DNA from: Paraflavitalea devenefica
GTDB lineage: Bacteria > Bacteroidota > Bacteroidia > Chitinophagales > Chitinophagaceae
DNA length: 64,000 nt
Reading direction: 5' to 3'
Assembly: GCF_011759375.1 (NCBI RefSeq)
Contig: NZ_JAARML010000005.1
Span: 372,001 to 436,000, forward strand
The notes below the pieces were generated by a model. It was not told where the DNA came from, ran no database searches, and saw only the letters and a list, made by a program, of their open reading frames with translations. Made by a program: the position numbers and the translations under genes. Shown here piece after piece: positions 63,877-64,000 of the stretch. How positions within the stretch are numbered: position 1 is the stretch's first letter; every line of letters begins with the position of its first letter.

Positions 63877-64000
63877 ATGATCACTTTTCTGAAAGCCAAT
63901 ATGGCCTCGCTGGTGGCTTCACTGAGTGATTTTTTGATGACGGTATTGCTGGTGCAATGGTGCGGAACGGACGTAGTGATGGCAGCAGTAGCAGGTACTA
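63877..64000 (+). CDS. GtrA-like membrane protein, 5' end (3' end outside window)
   Basis: ATG at 63877, 2 bases after the phosphatase stop. The 41 visible codons read FLKANMASLVASLSDFLMTV, like the first membrane helix of GtrA-family proteins (ANxAS...xDF). GtrA-like proteins help move or flip polyprenyl-linked sugars. The reading frame runs off the right edge. Probably part of the same operon. Confidence 0.65.
   Translation, partial: MITFLKANMASLVASLSDFLMTVLLVQWCGTDVVMAAVAGT

Overview
The window looks like a chromosomal segment of a Bacteroidota bacterium, most likely Chitinophagaceae or a close relative. The evidence is several secreted proteins with type IX secretion system (T9SS) C-terminal sorting domains, SprB and PKD repeats, two TonB-dependent outer-membrane receptors, an ECF sigma/FecR pair, a serine palmitoyltransferase with sphingolipid genes, and weak ribosome binding sites combined with TTG...TAnnTTTG-like promoters. 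No complete tRNA, rRNA, transposase, integrase or CRISPR array was seen.

Layout. 1-0.64 kb: 3' end of leuB. 0.75-4.0 kb (minus): two tandem paralogous T9SS cargo proteins. 4.2-9.3 kb (plus): a 1,696-residue IgGFc-binding/PKD surface protein with a type B sorting domain. 9.3-28.8 kb (minus): a compact six-gene cluster encoding, in transcription order, a SprB-repeat T9SS protein, an outer-membrane beta-barrel, a 1,947-residue TANFOR-type protein, a small cytosolic protein, a 1,536-residue exported protein and a fibronectin-III protein. The TANFOR protein carries an internal zincin motif and a C-terminal E...D...ExK nuclease-like tip, and the next gene, 3 bases downstream, encodes a protein without a signal peptide. 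I read this as a candidate polymorphic toxin with its immunity protein inside a conserved-looking surface-display cluster; it is the most interesting system in the window.

29.3-37.1 kb: a TonB-dependent siderophore-type receptor (minus), an OMP_b-brl_3-type receptor (plus), an AraC regulator and a berberine-bridge-type FAD oxidoreductase. 37.2-40.4 kb is AT-rich and holds an ECF sigma factor, a FecR anti-sigma factor with an unusual tail, and a periplasmic serine hydrolase. 40.5-43.7 kb: an ELWxxDGT-repeat T9SS protein. 44.4-46.9 kb: a membrane glycosyltransferase, a decayed S51-peptidase remnant and a mannose-type bulb lectin. 47.5-49.5 kb: a very AT-rich island (truncated cupin, CPBP protease, HxlR regulator) bounded by an exact 18-bp direct repeat. 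49.6-53.4 kb: a hypothetical protein, and katG preceded by two OxyR-like boxes. 53.5-56.8 kb: a GH29 fucosidase and a metzincin/NPCBM protease, probably acting on glycoproteins. 56.9-58.5 kb: a VOC protein and an AraC regulator.

58.7-64.0 kb (plus): a tightly overlapping operon for sphingolipid and inositol-lipid synthesis: serine palmitoyltransferase, a GNAT-like N-acyltransferase, an NAD-dependent reductase, myo-inositol-phosphate synthase, a PgpA-family phosphatase and the start of a GtrA-like membrane protein. Together these could make dihydroceramide and the inositol phosphate head group of inositol sphingolipids; the head-group transferase would be expected just beyond the right edge.
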